DNA of 64,000 nucleotides from assembly GCF_020035535.1 (NCBI RefSeq), contig NZ_CP083349.1, positions 124,001 through 188,000 on the forward strand, given 5' to 3'. Each line of letters starts with the position of its first letter. Positions within the stretch are counted from its first letter, which is position 1. Below are positions 37,347 through 45,522 of this stretch, in pieces. The notes under the pieces were generated by a model. The model was not told where the DNA came from, searched no databases, and worked only from the letters and a program-made list of their open reading frames with translations. Made by a program: the position numbers and the translations under genes. This DNA comes from Ensifer adhaerens (GTDB lineage: Bacteria > Pseudomonadota > Alphaproteobacteria > Rhizobiales > Rhizobiaceae).

Positions 37347-37739
37347 TTAGTTCAGGGTGCGCACGAGCCCGGGTGAATCGAGCGAGAAGGCGGGGATGGC
37401 CACGTTGAAGGTCTCTCCGCCTTCCGCTTCCATGCTGTAGTGGCCGAACATCACTCCCGACGGTGTATCCAGCGGGCAGCCCGACGAATATTCATAGGTG
37501 TCACCGGGATTGAGCAGCGGCTGTTCGCCGATCACGCCGGGGCCGCTGACCTCGTCGACCTGTCCATTCTCATCGGTGATATGCCAGTAACGGGTCATCA
37601 ACCGGACGGCTGCGTCCGAATGGTTCGATATGACAATGCGATAGCCCCAGACATAGCGGCCGTCATCGGGATCCGACTGCTCTTCGAGATAGTACGGCTC
37701 CACCGTAACTTCTATGTCGCGGGTCAAAGCGCGATACAT
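37347..37739 (-). CDS. apaG: Co2+/Mg2+ efflux protein ApaG
   Basis: A 130-residue ApaG (fibronectin-III-like fold) protein. [87 protein letters not shown] is the classic family block, followed by GVMFGHYSM. Names reflect a cobalt-resistance phenotype in Salmonella; the molecular role is unclear. The start is the ATG of MYRAL with AAGGTG upstream. Same strand as, and downstream of, metZ by 237 bp. Confidence 0.94.
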   Translation of the reverse strand: MYRALTRDIEVTVEPYYLEEQSDPDDGRYVWGYRIVISNHSDAAVRLMTRYWHITDENGQVDEVSGPGVIGEQPLLNPGDTYEYSSGCPLDTPSGVMFGHYSMEAEGGETFNVAIPAFSLDSPGLVRTLN

Positions 37740-37976
37740 GGGCAACACCTTGCTTCAGGTCTTCCAGGGTATTCTACAGCAAGATGGTTTCGTCAAGAAT
37801 AACGGCAAGATTGTGCATACCCATTCCTGGGCAATGGCTTGCGGGAATCCCGATCGGCTGTTTGAGCCCTCGACACCGCTGGTAACGCCACCTTGGATGG
37901 CAGCGCTGCCGGAGCATGAGTGCCGCGGGGGATCGACGGCCGCCGTCCTGTCGCGGCGGCCGCATCTTTCGTTGCC

Positions 37977-39161
37977 TCAGGCTTTGACGGCCTTGAGCGC
38001 GCGGGCGAAATCCTCGACGACGTCGTCGCTGTCTTCGATGCCGGCCGAGAAGCGCACGGTACCGGCGGAAATGCCGAGTTCTTCGCGGGCTTCGTCCGTC
38101 AGGTTCTTGTGCGTCGTCGTCGCCGGATGGGTGATCAGGCTCTTGCTGTCGCCGAGATTGTTGGAGATGCGCACGATCTCCAGCGCGTTCTGCAGCGCGA
38201 AGGCCGCGTCCTTGCCGCCCTTCAGTTCAAATGCGACGAGCGTGGAGCCGCCGGTCATCTGCTTGGCGATGATGTCGGCCTGCGGGTGATCCTTGCGGCC
38301 GGGATAGATGACCTTGGCCACCTGCGGCTGCTCCGCAAGGAAGTCCGCGACCCGGCGGGCCGTTTCCGTCTGTTGGCGCACGCGCAGCGGCAGAGTCTCT
38401 ATGCCCTTCAGCAGCGTCCAGGCATTGAACGGCGACATCGCCGGGCCCGTATGACGGAAGTAGTCGTGCAGGTTCTCGTTGATCCATTCCTTGTCGGAAA
38501 GCACGACTCCGCCGAGGCAGCGGCCCTGGCCGTCGATATGCTTGGTGGCGGAATAGACGACGATATGGGCGCCGAGTTCCAGCGGCTTCTGGAAGAGCGG
38601 CGTGGCGAAGACGTTGTCGACGACGACCTTGGCGCCGATCTGGTTGGCGAGCTTGGCGACGCCGGCGATGTCGATGACTTCGAGGGTCGGGTTGGTCGGG
38701 CTTTCCAGGAAGAAGACCTTGGTGTTCTTCTGGATCGCCTTTTCCCAGTTTGCGAGGTCGCGGCCGTCGATCAGCGTGCATTCGATGCCGTATTTCGGCG
38801 CCAGCGTCTCCACCACCCAGCGGCAGGAGCCGAAGAGGGCGCGGGCAGCGACGATGTGGTCGCCGGCCTTCAGCTGGCAAAGGATCGCCGCGGAAACGGC
38901 AGCCATGCCGGAGGCTGTGGCGCGCGCGTCTTCGGCGCCTTCCAGCATGCACATGCGCTTTTCGAACATGTCATTGGTCGGGCTGCCGTAGCGGGCGTAG
39001 ATGAAGCCTTCGGTCTCGCCCTTGAAACGGGCTTCTGCCGCTTCGGATGTTTCGTAGACGAAGCCCTGGGTGAGGAAGATCGCTTCGGAGGTTTCTCCGT
39101 GCTGGGAGCGGGTGGTTCCGCCGTGAACAAGTTGCGTTGCAGGGCGCCAGTTTTTGCTCAT
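37977..39161 (-). CDS. metZ: O-succinylhomoserine sulfhydrylase
   Basis: PLP enzyme of methionine synthesis that makes homocysteine from O-succinylhomoserine and sulfide. 394 residues of the Cys/Met metabolism family: YARYGSPTND, SGMAAVSAAIL, PTNPTLEVIDI, PLP lysine Lys207 in VVYSATKHIDGQGR, and SLGDSKSLITHPATTTH-like block NLGDSKSLITHPATTTH. The start is the ATG of MSKNWRPATQ; codons further upstream translate the leader terminator. Control is by a SAM-II riboswitch and intrinsic terminator in the leader, so it should be off when S-adenosylmethionine is plentiful. Cystathionine gamma-synthase activity is the alternative for this family. Confidence 0.94.
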   Translation of the reverse strand: MSKNWRPATQLVHGGTTRSQHGETSEAIFLTQGFVYETSEAAEARFKGETEGFIYARYGSPTNDMFEKRMCMLEGAEDARATASGMAAVSAAILCQLKAGDHIVAARALFGSCRWVVETLAPKYGIECTLIDGRDLANWEKAIQKNTKVFFLESPTNPTLEVIDIAGVAKLANQIGAKVVVDNVFATPLFQKPLELGAHIVVYSATKHIDGQGRCLGGVVLSDKEWINENLHDYFRHTGPAMSPFNAWTLLKGIETLPLRVRQQTETARRVADFLAEQPQVAKVIYPGRKDHPQADIIAKQMTGGSTLVAFELKGGKDAAFALQNALEIVRISNNLGDSKSLITHPATTTHKNLTDEAREELGISAGTVRFSAGIEDSDDVVEDFARALKAVKA

Positions 39162-39175
39162 GTGACGATCACTTT

Positions 39176-39213
39176 CAAAAACAAAAAAACCGGCCGCGAA
39201 AACGGGCCGGTTT
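39176..39213 (-). terminator. Leader terminator of metZ (riboswitch expression platform)
   Basis: On the minus strand AAACCGGCC (39213-39205) pairs perfectly with GGCCGGTTT (39195-39187) and runs into a U-rich tract TTTTTTTGTTTTTG. It lies between the SAM-II aptamer and the metZ start, 15 bp before the ATG, so it is an attenuator rather than the end of another gene. Confidence 0.9.
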
Positions 39214-39218
39214 GACAC

Positions 39219-39280
39219 CCGGCCTTTTTAGCTACTTGTTTAACGTGGCTGCAAGCCGACCGGCCAAATCACCACGGGAT
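39219..39280 (-). ncRNA. SAM-II riboswitch (metA motif)
   Basis: On the minus strand the leader contains the conserved SAM-II elements in order: GTGATTTGGCCG, GGCTTGCAGCCACGTTAAA, then CAAGTAGCTAAAAAGG. This is the alphaproteobacterial metA/metZ leader motif: a P1 hairpin, L1 loop and pseudoknot with the A-rich strand. It begins at about the predicted transcription start and is followed directly by the intrinsic terminator. Binding of S-adenosylmethionine should favour termination or block translation. Recognition is from the consensus in memory; a covariance-model search would confirm it. Confidence 0.93.
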
Positions 39281-39286
39281 AAAGCT

Positions 39287-39315
39287 TCAATACTGCTAGG
39301 GTGCGCTTGCGTCAA
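39287..39315 (-). promoter_or_regulatory. metZ promoter
   Basis: On the minus strand TTGACG (39315-39310), a 17-base spacer and TATTGA (39292-39287). The expected start near 39280 coincides with the first base of the SAM-II aptamer, supporting both calls. The divergent dcd gene starts 45 bp away. Confidence 0.75.
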
Positions 39316-39359
39316 TTCCCGTAGTTTGGTTTTGTCTCGCAACTGAAAAGAGGACTGCA

Positions 39360-40457
39360 ATGGGCCGCGACACTGGGATTTTGGCCGACCGCGCGATTGC
39401 CGCGCTGTTCGAAACGGGGCGCCTGAAGAGCGAGAGGCCGTTGGATGCCGATCAGATCCAGCCGGCAAGCCTCGACCTGCGTCTTGGCGCCAAGGCTTTC
39501 CGCGTTCGCGCGAGCTTCATGCCCGGCCCGTCCCATCTGGTCGCGGACAAGCTCGACCGCTTGAAGCTGCACGTGGTTGATCTCACCGATGGCGCAGTGC
39601 TGGAGACCGGTTGCGTCTACATCGTGCCGTTGATGGAGAGCCTGGCGCTACCTTCGGACATGTCGGCTTCGGCCAATCCGAAGAGCTCGACCGGCCGTCT
39701 CGACATCTTCACCCGCGTCATCACCGACCGCGCCCAGGAGTTCGACAAGATTCCGGCCGGCTACAGCGGTCCCCTCTATCTCGAAATCAGCCCACGCACC
39801 TTCCCGATCGTCGTGCGCCGCGGTTCGCGGCTCTCGCAAATCCGCTTCCGCATGGGCCAGTCGCTGCTGTCGGAGCAGGAGTTGCTCGCGCTGCATGAAA
39901 GCGACGTGCTGGTGGCGAGTGAGCGCCCGAATGTCAGCGGTGGCGGCATCGCGCTGTCGATCGATCTCAAGGGTACTGGCCCGGACGGCCTGATCGGCTA
40001 CCGCGGCAAGCATCACACCGCGGTCATCGACGTCGACAAGAAGGCGCAGCACGCGATCTTCGACTTCTGGGAGCCGCTCTACAGCCGTGGACGCGACGAG
40101 CTGATCCTCGATCCGGACGAGTTCTACATTCTTGTCTCGCGTGAGGCGGTGCATGTGCCGCCGCTCTATGCCGCCGAGATGACCCCGTTCGACCCGCTGG
40201 TGGGTGAGTTCCGCGTGCATTATGCGGGCTTCTTCGATCCGGGCTTCGGCCATGCCTCCGCCGGCGGCACCGGCAGCCGCGCGGTGTTGGAGGTGCGCAG
40301 CCACGAGGTGCCGTTCATCCTCGAGCACGGGCAGATCGTCGGCCGTCTCGTCTATGAACACATGCTGGAACGTCCTGAGGGCCTCTATGGTCTAGGCGTC
40401 GGCTCCAACTACCAGGCGCAAGGCCTGAAGCTTTCGAAGCATTTCCGCGCCGAGTAG
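39360..40457 (+). CDS. dcd: 2'-deoxycytidine 5'-triphosphate deaminase, long bipartite form
   Basis: Supplies dUTP, and so dTMP, from dCTP. At 365 residues it is about twice the length of E. coli Dcd (193) and matches the alphaproteobacterial two-domain type. The N-terminal half has DADQIQPASLDLRLGAKAFRVRA and SSTGRLDIFTRVITDRAQEFD, with the family's SS-x-GR-like substrate loop; SGPLYLEISPRTFPIVVRRGSRLSQIRF closes that module. The second half repeats the fold (SIDLKGTGPDGLIGYRGKHHTAVIDVD; FRVHYAGFFDPGFGH). GAGGA is 5 bases before the ATG. Divergent from metZ. Confidence 0.9.
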   Translation: MGRDTGILADRAIAALFETGRLKSERPLDADQIQPASLDLRLGAKAFRVRASFMPGPSHLVADKLDRLKLHVVDLTDGAVLETGCVYIVPLMESLALPSDMSASANPKSSTGRLDIFTRVITDRAQEFDKIPAGYSGPLYLEISPRTFPIVVRRGSRLSQIRFRMGQSLLSEQELLALHESDVLVASERPNVSGGGIALSIDLKGTGPDGLIGYRGKHHTAVIDVDKKAQHAIFDFWEPLYSRGRDELILDPDEFYILVSREAVHVPPLYAAEMTPFDPLVGEFRVHYAGFFDPGFGHASAGGTGSRAVLEVRSHEVPFILEHGQIVGRLVYEHMLERPEGLYGLGVGSNYQAQGLKLSKHFRAE

Positions 40458-40470
40458 GAGATTTTGCGTG

Positions 40471-40500
40471 GGACCCTCGTGCGATACCGCGCAAGGGTCC
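40471..40500 (+). terminator. Hairpin after dcd
   Basis: GGACCCT (40471-40477) pairs with AGGGTCC (40494-40500), with an inner GTGCG/CGCGC extension. It is 13 bp after the stop and followed only by TT, so termination may be weak. It directly abuts the tRNA-Gly promoter. Confidence 0.6.
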
Positions 40501-40529
40501 TTGACAGATCGTCTCGGTTCGGGAAATTT
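40501..40529 (+). promoter_or_regulatory. tRNA-Gly promoter
   Basis: TTGACA (40501-40506), 17-base spacer and AAATTT (40524-40529), placing the start a few bases before the mature tRNA 5' end at 40540. Confidence 0.65.
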
Positions 40530-40539
40530 CGCAGGCATC

Positions 40540-40614
40540 GCGGGTGTAGTTCAGTGGTAGAACGCCAGCTTCCCAAGCTTGATGTCGTCGGTTCGATCCC
40601 GATCACCCGCTCCA
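40540..40614 (+). tRNA. tRNA-Gly (anticodon CCC)
   Basis: Acceptor GCGGGTG pairs with CACCCGC, followed by T and encoded CCA. D-arm AGTTCAGTGGTAGAAC; anticodon loop TTCCCAA (CCC, reads GGG); T-arm TCGG-TTCGATC-CCGA. The anticodon stem CCAGC/GCTTG holds one C-U mismatch at its second pair. 75 nt. Confidence 0.95.
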
Positions 40615-40755
40615 ATTCTTCCTGAAGCCTCTCTTGCCGCGTTCGCGCGAGGCCTATGGCCAGTTGCCTTGATGGCGGTTACTTTACCGCTCGATGAATC
40701 ATCCCGCGGTTCTAAGGGCCGCCCCTGCCACATGAGACATGCCGGCCCGCTGCCC

Positions 40756-41589
40756 ATGAGATTTCTTTCCCTGTTCGCTCTCTGCGCGTCCTTGATCGCA
40801 ACGCCGTTGGCGGCGCAGCCGAAGGATCTGCCGATCCTATTCGATGCGCGCGAACGCATCGCCAAGCCCGATCTCACGGGTCTGGCGCGTCTGCGTTTCC
40901 TGACGACGGTGGACTTTCCACCGTTCAATTTCATCGACCAGTCCGGCAAGCTCTCCGGCTTTCACGTCGATCTGGTGCGCGAGATCTGCCGCGAGCTCGA
41001 CATCGAAGCCAAATGCCAGATCCAGGCCGTGACCTATGCGGAACTCCTGCCGGCGCTGGAACAGGGGCAGGGCGAAGCGGTCGCCGCCGGCATCGCCGTC
41101 GGCCCTGAGCTGCGCCAGCGCTTCGGCTTTTCGCGCGCCTTCATGCGGCTGCCCGCCCGGTTCGCCATCAACGCCAAGGCAGCTGGCGCCGTGACGGGTC
41201 CAAAGGATCTCAGGAAAAAAGCGGTTGGGGTCGTGGCGGGGACGACGCATGAGGCCATGTTCAAGGCGTACTTCCCGAAGATCGAGGCCAAGGTCTTCCC
41301 GGATCGCGACGCCATGCTGACGGCGCTGCAGAAGGGCGAAGTGCCGGCGGTCTATTCCGACGGATTGCAGCTTTCCTTCTGGGTCTCAGGCACGACTGCC
41401 GGTGGGTGCTGCTCGCTTGTCGACGGCGCCTATTTCTCGCAGCGCTTTCTCGGTGAAGGCCTGACGATCATGAACCGCAAATCCGAACCGGCCCTGACCC
41501 AGGCCATCGACCACGCTTTGCTGGCGCTTTCGCGCAGCGGCCGGCTCGAGGAAATCTACCTGCGCTATTTCCCGAACGGCATCTACTGA
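40756..41589 (+). CDS. Amino-acid-type ABC transporter substrate-binding protein (orphan)
   Basis: A periplasmic solute-binding protein of family 3 (polar amino acid type), 277 residues. The signal peptide MRFLSLFALCASLIATPLAA is cut before QPKDL. Visible family blocks: LRFLTTVDFPPFNFIDQSGKLSGFHVDLVREICRELDIEAKCQ, YAELLPALEQGQGEAVAAGIAVGPELRQRFGFSRAFM, and DLRKKAVGVVAGTTHEAMFKAYF. A CC pair (GGCCSLVD) is unusual. No permease or ATPase gene is adjacent, so it either serves a distant transporter or is a signalling or lytic-enzyme relative. The chosen start gives a proper signal peptide; longer frames begin inside the tRNA. Confidence 0.85.
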   Translation: MRFLSLFALCASLIATPLAAQPKDLPILFDARERIAKPDLTGLARLRFLTTVDFPPFNFIDQSGKLSGFHVDLVREICRELDIEAKCQIQAVTYAELLPALEQGQGEAVAAGIAVGPELRQRFGFSRAFMRLPARFAINAKAAGAVTGPKDLRKKAVGVVAGTTHEAMFKAYFPKIEAKVFPDRDAMLTALQKGEVPAVYSDGLQLSFWVSGTTAGGCCSLVDGAYFSQRFLGEGLTIMNRKSEPALTQAIDHALLALSRSGRLEEIYLRYFPNGIY

Positions 41590-41628
41590 GGGTAATGCAC
41601 CCTGTAGTGAGTGCCAGGGTGGGGTAGG

Positions 41629-42039
41629 CTATCGGCGGAAGCGGGCGAGCGCCCCGCGCTCGATTGCCGCGCAGGTGAGCTTGTCGAGACCCAGGCGATC
41701 GCGCAGCAACTGCAGCAGGCGGATCTCCTCGTTGCGGATACGCTGGTCCGCGGCGGCGATTTCGACCGCAAGCGCATAGGCCGTCTCGTGGTATTTTTCC
41801 GGAAGCGCCTCGCGCACGATTTCCAGGGCGATGTCCAGCCCTTCGGGAGCCGCGAGCTGGGCCGAGCATTCGTGGCCGATGAGCACGAGCTGGTCCTCAT
41901 CGAACCCCTCGAAGACGGGCAGGAACTGCACCAGCCGGCCGATGCGGGCAAATTCGTCGTCGCTCATTTCGCGGTCGACTGCCGACATCATCACCATGAC
42001 ATAGACGAGGGCTTCGTGGTGGCTCAGGCTTGGCGGCAT
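41629..42039 (-). CDS. TerB-family tellurite resistance-like protein
   Basis: A 136-residue all-helical protein of the TerB-like family: HHEALVYVMVMMSAVDREMSDDEFARIGRLVQFLP has the conserved acidic metal-binding pattern (SAVDREMSDDE), repeated by VEIAAADQRIRNEEIRLLQLLRDRLGLD. TerB-like domains bind divalent metal; members outside ter clusters are usually of unknown function. No other ter gene is near. It converges with the solute-binding protein gene. Confidence 0.85.
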   Translation of the reverse strand: MPPSLSHHEALVYVMVMMSAVDREMSDDEFARIGRLVQFLPVFEGFDEDQLVLIGHECSAQLAAPEGLDIALEIVREALPEKYHETAYALAVEIAAADQRIRNEEIRLLQLLRDRLGLDKLTCAAIERGALARFRR

Positions 42040-42145
42040 GGGGCTTTCCGGAAATGCGTCGTTTCAAAGAGTTGGATCATCGCCCTGGTTCACCGAAAGA
42101 GTGAGACGATCCGGACGGTTGAGAGCTGGGAATTGTCGTGGCTGT

Positions 42146-43000
42146 TTACAAGTCCGGCTGGGGGTCGTCCATGCCGGTGCCGAACGTTGGATCGTCAAGC
42201 GTCATCGGCGTGTGGCTGAGATCGCGCGGATCCTCACCGTAGAAACCGAGCTTTGCCTGGCGCGCGGCGTCGGCCCGCGTCTCGAGCGGCGAGCCGGGTA
42301 CCGGCGTCGCCCAGCCATTGTCAACGAGCCAGGCGGCGAGATCTCGCCCGCCGAGCGAGCACGAGGCAGTGGCCGAAGAACCGGCGCTCCCTTCCGGCAT
42401 GTCGCAGCTGACCGCACGGGCGCGCAGGAAGTTCCGGAAGGCCGTCCGCGCGACGATGCCGCAGGGCCAGCTCTTGCCGCCGGTTTCGCAGGTCCTGTCC
42501 GCCTGCTCGGGCTCGATGCCGTCGATCTGCAGCGTCAGCTTGTCGAATTGGATCACGCCGGCGGCGACAGCCATCGGGCGGTAGAGGATGGTCGGCCCGG
42601 CCGCCGACTTCGCCTGCTTGTCCTGTTCCGACAGCGGTGCGCGCGGCTCCATCCGTTCGAGCGGCGCGCCGGTTACCGTATCCGGCAAACCGAACTGTTG
42701 TGGCTCGATGGCGCGCGCGGCATTTTCCGTCGCGGGGTTTTGCGGTTGCTCGCCGGTCGTAGCCGCACCGGGCTCCGGGGTGCCGCCAGAGGATGTGCCG
42801 AGATCGAGCGGCACGTCTTCGCCCGTCTCGCCTTGATCCGGCGCCGTCTCGAATTCCGTCATGTCGGGCGTTTCGAGCACGAGGTCCGGCGTTGCCGCGC
42901 TCTCACGGTCGCGAATGGCGGCTGCTCCTGCGTAGAGGATGCCGGTGAAAAGCGCGATCGCGGCGATGCCGCCGGCGAGAGTGTATAAATGCTGCCGCAT
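42146..43000 (-). CDS. Membrane-anchored staphylococcal-nuclease-like protein
   Basis: 284 residues: an N-terminal TM anchor (about 8-27, LAGGIAAIALFTGILYAGAAA), an acidic/proline-rich linker to about residue 130, and a C-terminal domain of the thermonuclease (SNase) fold. The fold is suggested by LTLQIDGIEPEQADRTCETGGKSWPCGIVARTAFRNFLRARAVSCDMP and LAAWLVDNGWATP. The usual SNase catalytic Arg/Glu/Arg triad is not obvious, so it may bind rather than cut nucleic acid. The start is the ATG of MRQHLYT; the longer frame overlaps the upstream gene. It starts 13 bp after the S24-type regulator stop, so the two form an operon. Confidence 0.78.
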   Translation of the reverse strand: MRQHLYTLAGGIAAIALFTGILYAGAAAIRDRESAATPDLVLETPDMTEFETAPDQGETGEDVPLDLGTSSGGTPEPGAATTGEQPQNPATENAARAIEPQQFGLPDTVTGAPLERMEPRAPLSEQDKQAKSAAGPTILYRPMAVAAGVIQFDKLTLQIDGIEPEQADRTCETGGKSWPCGIVARTAFRNFLRARAVSCDMPEGSAGSSATASCSLGGRDLAAWLVDNGWATPVPGSPLETRADAARQAKLGFYGEDPRDLSHTPMTLDDPTFGTGMDDPQPDL

Positions 43001-43013
43001 CAGGAAGAACGTC

Positions 43014-43664
43014 CTATTGGCTGGCCCAGATGATCCGGGCGATCCATTCAATCTGGCTGATCTCGAAGCTCCGGTTCGGGTGCTCCGGGTTGAGAGAGAG
43101 GAGTTCGATCGTGCGCGGGGTCTGGCGTGTCAGGACCTTCGCCATGACCTCGCCTTCGCGCGTCTTGACGACGACGCGGTCGCCGCGCCGAACCTGCGCA
43201 CCGGGGTCGACGATGAGCGTGTCACCGTCACGATAGAGCGGCAGCATGCTGTCGCCCTGGACCTCGAGCGCGTAGATGCCGGGCCGCCGTTCGACCGTCG
43301 TCGGAAAGTCGATGACGTCCCAGCCCTGGCCAGCCGGAAAGCCGCCGTCATCGAAGAAGCCGCCCGCCCCCGCCTGGGCGAAACCGATCAGCGGGATTGC
43401 CGCGCTTGCAGCCGCCGGGACGGGTTGAGCGCCATCCGGGCTCAATAGGCTGGTGAACTGATCCATGGTGGCGCCGGTCGCCTCCAGCACCTTGGCGATC
43501 GATTCCGTTGAAGGCCAGCGTTCCCGCCCGTCGGCGGAGTGGCGCTTGGATTTGTTGAAGGAGGTGGGGTCGAGCCCGGCGCGGCGGGCGAGACCAGAAG
43601 GCGAGAGCTGATTGCGCTCGGCCAATGCATCGATGGCGTGCCAGATCGTGCCGTGAGACAACAT
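43014..43664 (-). CDS. LexA-like (S24 peptidase family) transcriptional regulator
   Basis: A 216-residue phage-repressor-type regulator. N-terminal helix-turn-helix: IWHAIDALAERNQLSPSGLARRAGLDPTSFNKSKRHSADGRERWPSTESIAKVLEATG. C-terminal S24/LexA domain with Ser139 (EVQGDSMLPLYRDGD) and Lys176 (VMAKVL) 37 residues apart, the same spacing as the LexA Ser119/Lys156 dyad. A candidate self-cleavage site is the Ala-Gly in GFAQAGAGG (about 99-101). It could be inactivated by RecA-dependent self-cleavage (inference). The start MLSHGTIW is chosen over a longer frame without support. Probably conserved in rhizobia rather than prophage, since no phage genes are near. Confidence 0.85.
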   Translation of the reverse strand: MLSHGTIWHAIDALAERNQLSPSGLARRAGLDPTSFNKSKRHSADGRERWPSTESIAKVLEATGATMDQFTSLLSPDGAQPVPAAASAAIPLIGFAQAGAGGFFDDGGFPAGQGWDVIDFPTTVERRPGIYALEVQGDSMLPLYRDGDTLIVDPGAQVRRGDRVVVKTREGEVMAKVLTRQTPRTIELLSLNPEHPNRSFEISQIEWIARIIWASQ

Positions 43665-43847
43665 GCGAAAGGTCCGGGCCGAACAGGGCGGCCGCTTGCT
43701 GGGTTTGTTCAACGCAACACTACCGAAACGCGGAGGACCGGTAAAGAATCCGAAGGAAAATAGTCCTTTTCCCGTCATTTGCATTGGGGACGACGGGCCC
43801 TATAGTTCGCCTGACGGACAGGGCAGGCTTTCACCGGAGGGAACGTT

Positions 43848-44936
43848 TTGTTGGCGCGCATGACATCGGAGCGTCTGCTGTTCGTTGCCGTTGCTGCCGC
43901 GGTTGCCGGGATCGCGCTGGAGCATCATCTTCTGGAGATGGGACGGCTCGCAACGCTCCTCGGCGCTGGCGGTCTAGTGGTCGCGATCGTGCTGGCGTCG
44001 CTGCGGGTGTCGCACCATGCCGAAGTGCTGGCATCCAAGGTCGGCGATCCCTACGGCACCATGATCCTGACGCTCTCGGCGGTACTGGTCGAGGTCGTCG
44101 TGCTGGCGATCATGATGACGAGCGAGACCTCGCCGACGCTCGTGCGCGACACGATCTATGCGGCCGTCATGCTCGACATCAACGGCATTCTGGGACTGGC
44201 TGCCCTGCTCGGTGGCCTGAAACACGGCGAGCAGCCCTATAACGACGATTCCGCCCGCACCTACAGTGTGATGATCCTGACGGCGATGGGGATTTCGATG
44301 ATCGTCCCGGAATTCGTGCCGGCGGCGAAATGGCATCTCTACTCGGTCTTCACCATCGGCGCGATGATCACGCTCTACACCCTGTTCCTGCGCATGCAGG
44401 TGGGAGTGCACAGCTATTTCTTCAGCTACAGCTATCCAAAGGCGAAGGGCGAGGGGAGCGCGAGGCAGGGCATTCCGGACCAGCCGGCATTGCCGTCGAT
44501 CGTGATCCTGATCCTCGGCATCGTGCTGATTGGTGTGCTGGCGGAAGTGATGTCGTCGCTGCTGACATCGGGCCTGAAGGGGAGCGGTGCTCCGCCGGCG
44601 GTCACGGCCATCGTGGTTGCCGCGATTTCCGCCTCGCCGGAGATCATGACCGCCATGCGCGCAGCTCTCGCCAACCGCATGCAGGCCGTGGTCAACATCG
44701 CGCTCGGCGCCTCGCTTTCGACGGTCATCCTGACCGTTCCGGTAATGGAGGCGATCGCGCTCTATACCGGTCAGCCTTTCGTAATGGCCATGTCGCCGGT
44801 GCAGACGGTAATGGTGACGATCACCTTGATCGTCGCGGCGATCAACCTCAACGACGGTCAGACCAATGCCATCGAAGGCATGACCCATTTCGTGCTGTTC
44901 GCCACCTTCGTCATGCTGTCGGTGATCGGGCTTTGA
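43848..44936 (+). CDS. chaA: Calcium/proton (sodium/proton) antiporter ChaA-type
   Basis: A CaCA-superfamily antiporter, 362 residues, about 11 TM helices. The two inverted-repeat signatures are visible: GDPYGTMILTLSAVLVEVVVLAIMM in the first half and VAAISASPEIMTAMRAALANRMQAVVNIALGASLSTVILTVPVME in the second, each with the ion-binding glutamate. Expected to exchange Ca2+ (and Na+ or K+) for protons. A TTG start is used: GGAGGG ends 6 bases before it; the ATG five codons later is the alternative. Divergent from the LexA-like regulator. Confidence 0.9.
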   Translation: MLARMTSERLLFVAVAAAVAGIALEHHLLEMGRLATLLGAGGLVVAIVLASLRVSHHAEVLASKVGDPYGTMILTLSAVLVEVVVLAIMMTSETSPTLVRDTIYAAVMLDINGILGLAALLGGLKHGEQPYNDDSARTYSVMILTAMGISMIVPEFVPAAKWHLYSVFTIGAMITLYTLFLRMQVGVHSYFFSYSYPKAKGEGSARQGIPDQPALPSIVILILGIVLIGVLAEVMSSLLTSGLKGSGAPPAVTAIVVAAISASPEIMTAMRAALANRMQAVVNIALGASLSTVILTVPVMEAIALYTGQPFVMAMSPVQTVMVTITLIVAAINLNDGQTNAIEGMTHFVLFATFVMLSVIGL

Positions 44937-44961
44937 ACGGGTGGCGAACGCTTGGCATGTG

Positions 44962-45471
44962 TCAGGCCGTCGCCTTCTCTCCCGCCTTTCTTGCCACTAC
45001 TTCTTCATAGGCAGCCTGTAGCATGGCGCGCACCCGCGGCGGACCATCGAGCAGCGCGCCGAGATGATCGTGCCGCAGCTCGTCCATGAAGCGGTCCCAG
45101 AGCTCAGGCCCGCCTTGTTCCATCAGCTCGGCGCGGATGCTGAGCTCTTCGCTGACCGGCAGGTAGCGCCGTCCCCAGGCGCCGAGCTGGGCCATGATCG
45201 GCACCAGCGCGATCGTCATCTCCGTCAGGCTGTAGATCGCCTTCTGCTTGTGCGTGGGGTCGTCGGCCTTGGTCAGCATGCCCTGTTCGAGCAGCATCTT
45301 CAGCCGGTCGGCCAGGATGTTGGACGAGATGCCCTCCTGGGAGCGCAGCAATTCCCGGAAATGCCTTTTACCGCCGAAGATCATGTCGCGAATGATCAGC
45401 AGGCTCCATTTGTCGCCGAACACTTCGAGCGAAAGATTGATCGGGCAACCCGAGCGAATGTCGTCCTTCAT
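44962..45471 (-). CDS. HxlR-family transcriptional regulator
   Basis: A 169-residue winged-helix regulator. The HxlR domain is clear: CPINLSLEVFGDKWSLLIIRDMIFGGKRHFRELLRSQEGISSNILADRLKMLLEQGMLTK, with the conserved N-terminal cysteine (Cys9) that senses oxidants or electrophiles in relatives, then an extended C-terminal segment. Divergent from an SRPBCC gene, a very common pairing. The shared 135-bp region holds the inverted repeat AACTGCT-N11-AGCAGTT, the probable operator. Confidence 0.92.
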   Translation of the reverse strand: MKDDIRSGCPINLSLEVFGDKWSLLIIRDMIFGGKRHFRELLRSQEGISSNILADRLKMLLEQGMLTKADDPTHKQKAIYSLTEMTIALVPIMAQLGAWGRRYLPVSEELSIRAELMEQGGPELWDRFMDELRHDHLGALLDGPPRVRAMLQAAYEEVVARKAGEKATA

Positions 45472-45522
45472 TGGCACCTCTTCAAAACCGCTTGCATTAT
45501 CGCAGCAGTGAAGCTAACGTGC

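Noticed and set aside
43014..43664. LexA-like regulator as evidence of a prophage
   Set aside because: No integrase, structural or lysis gene, attachment repeat or composition change in the neighbourhood.
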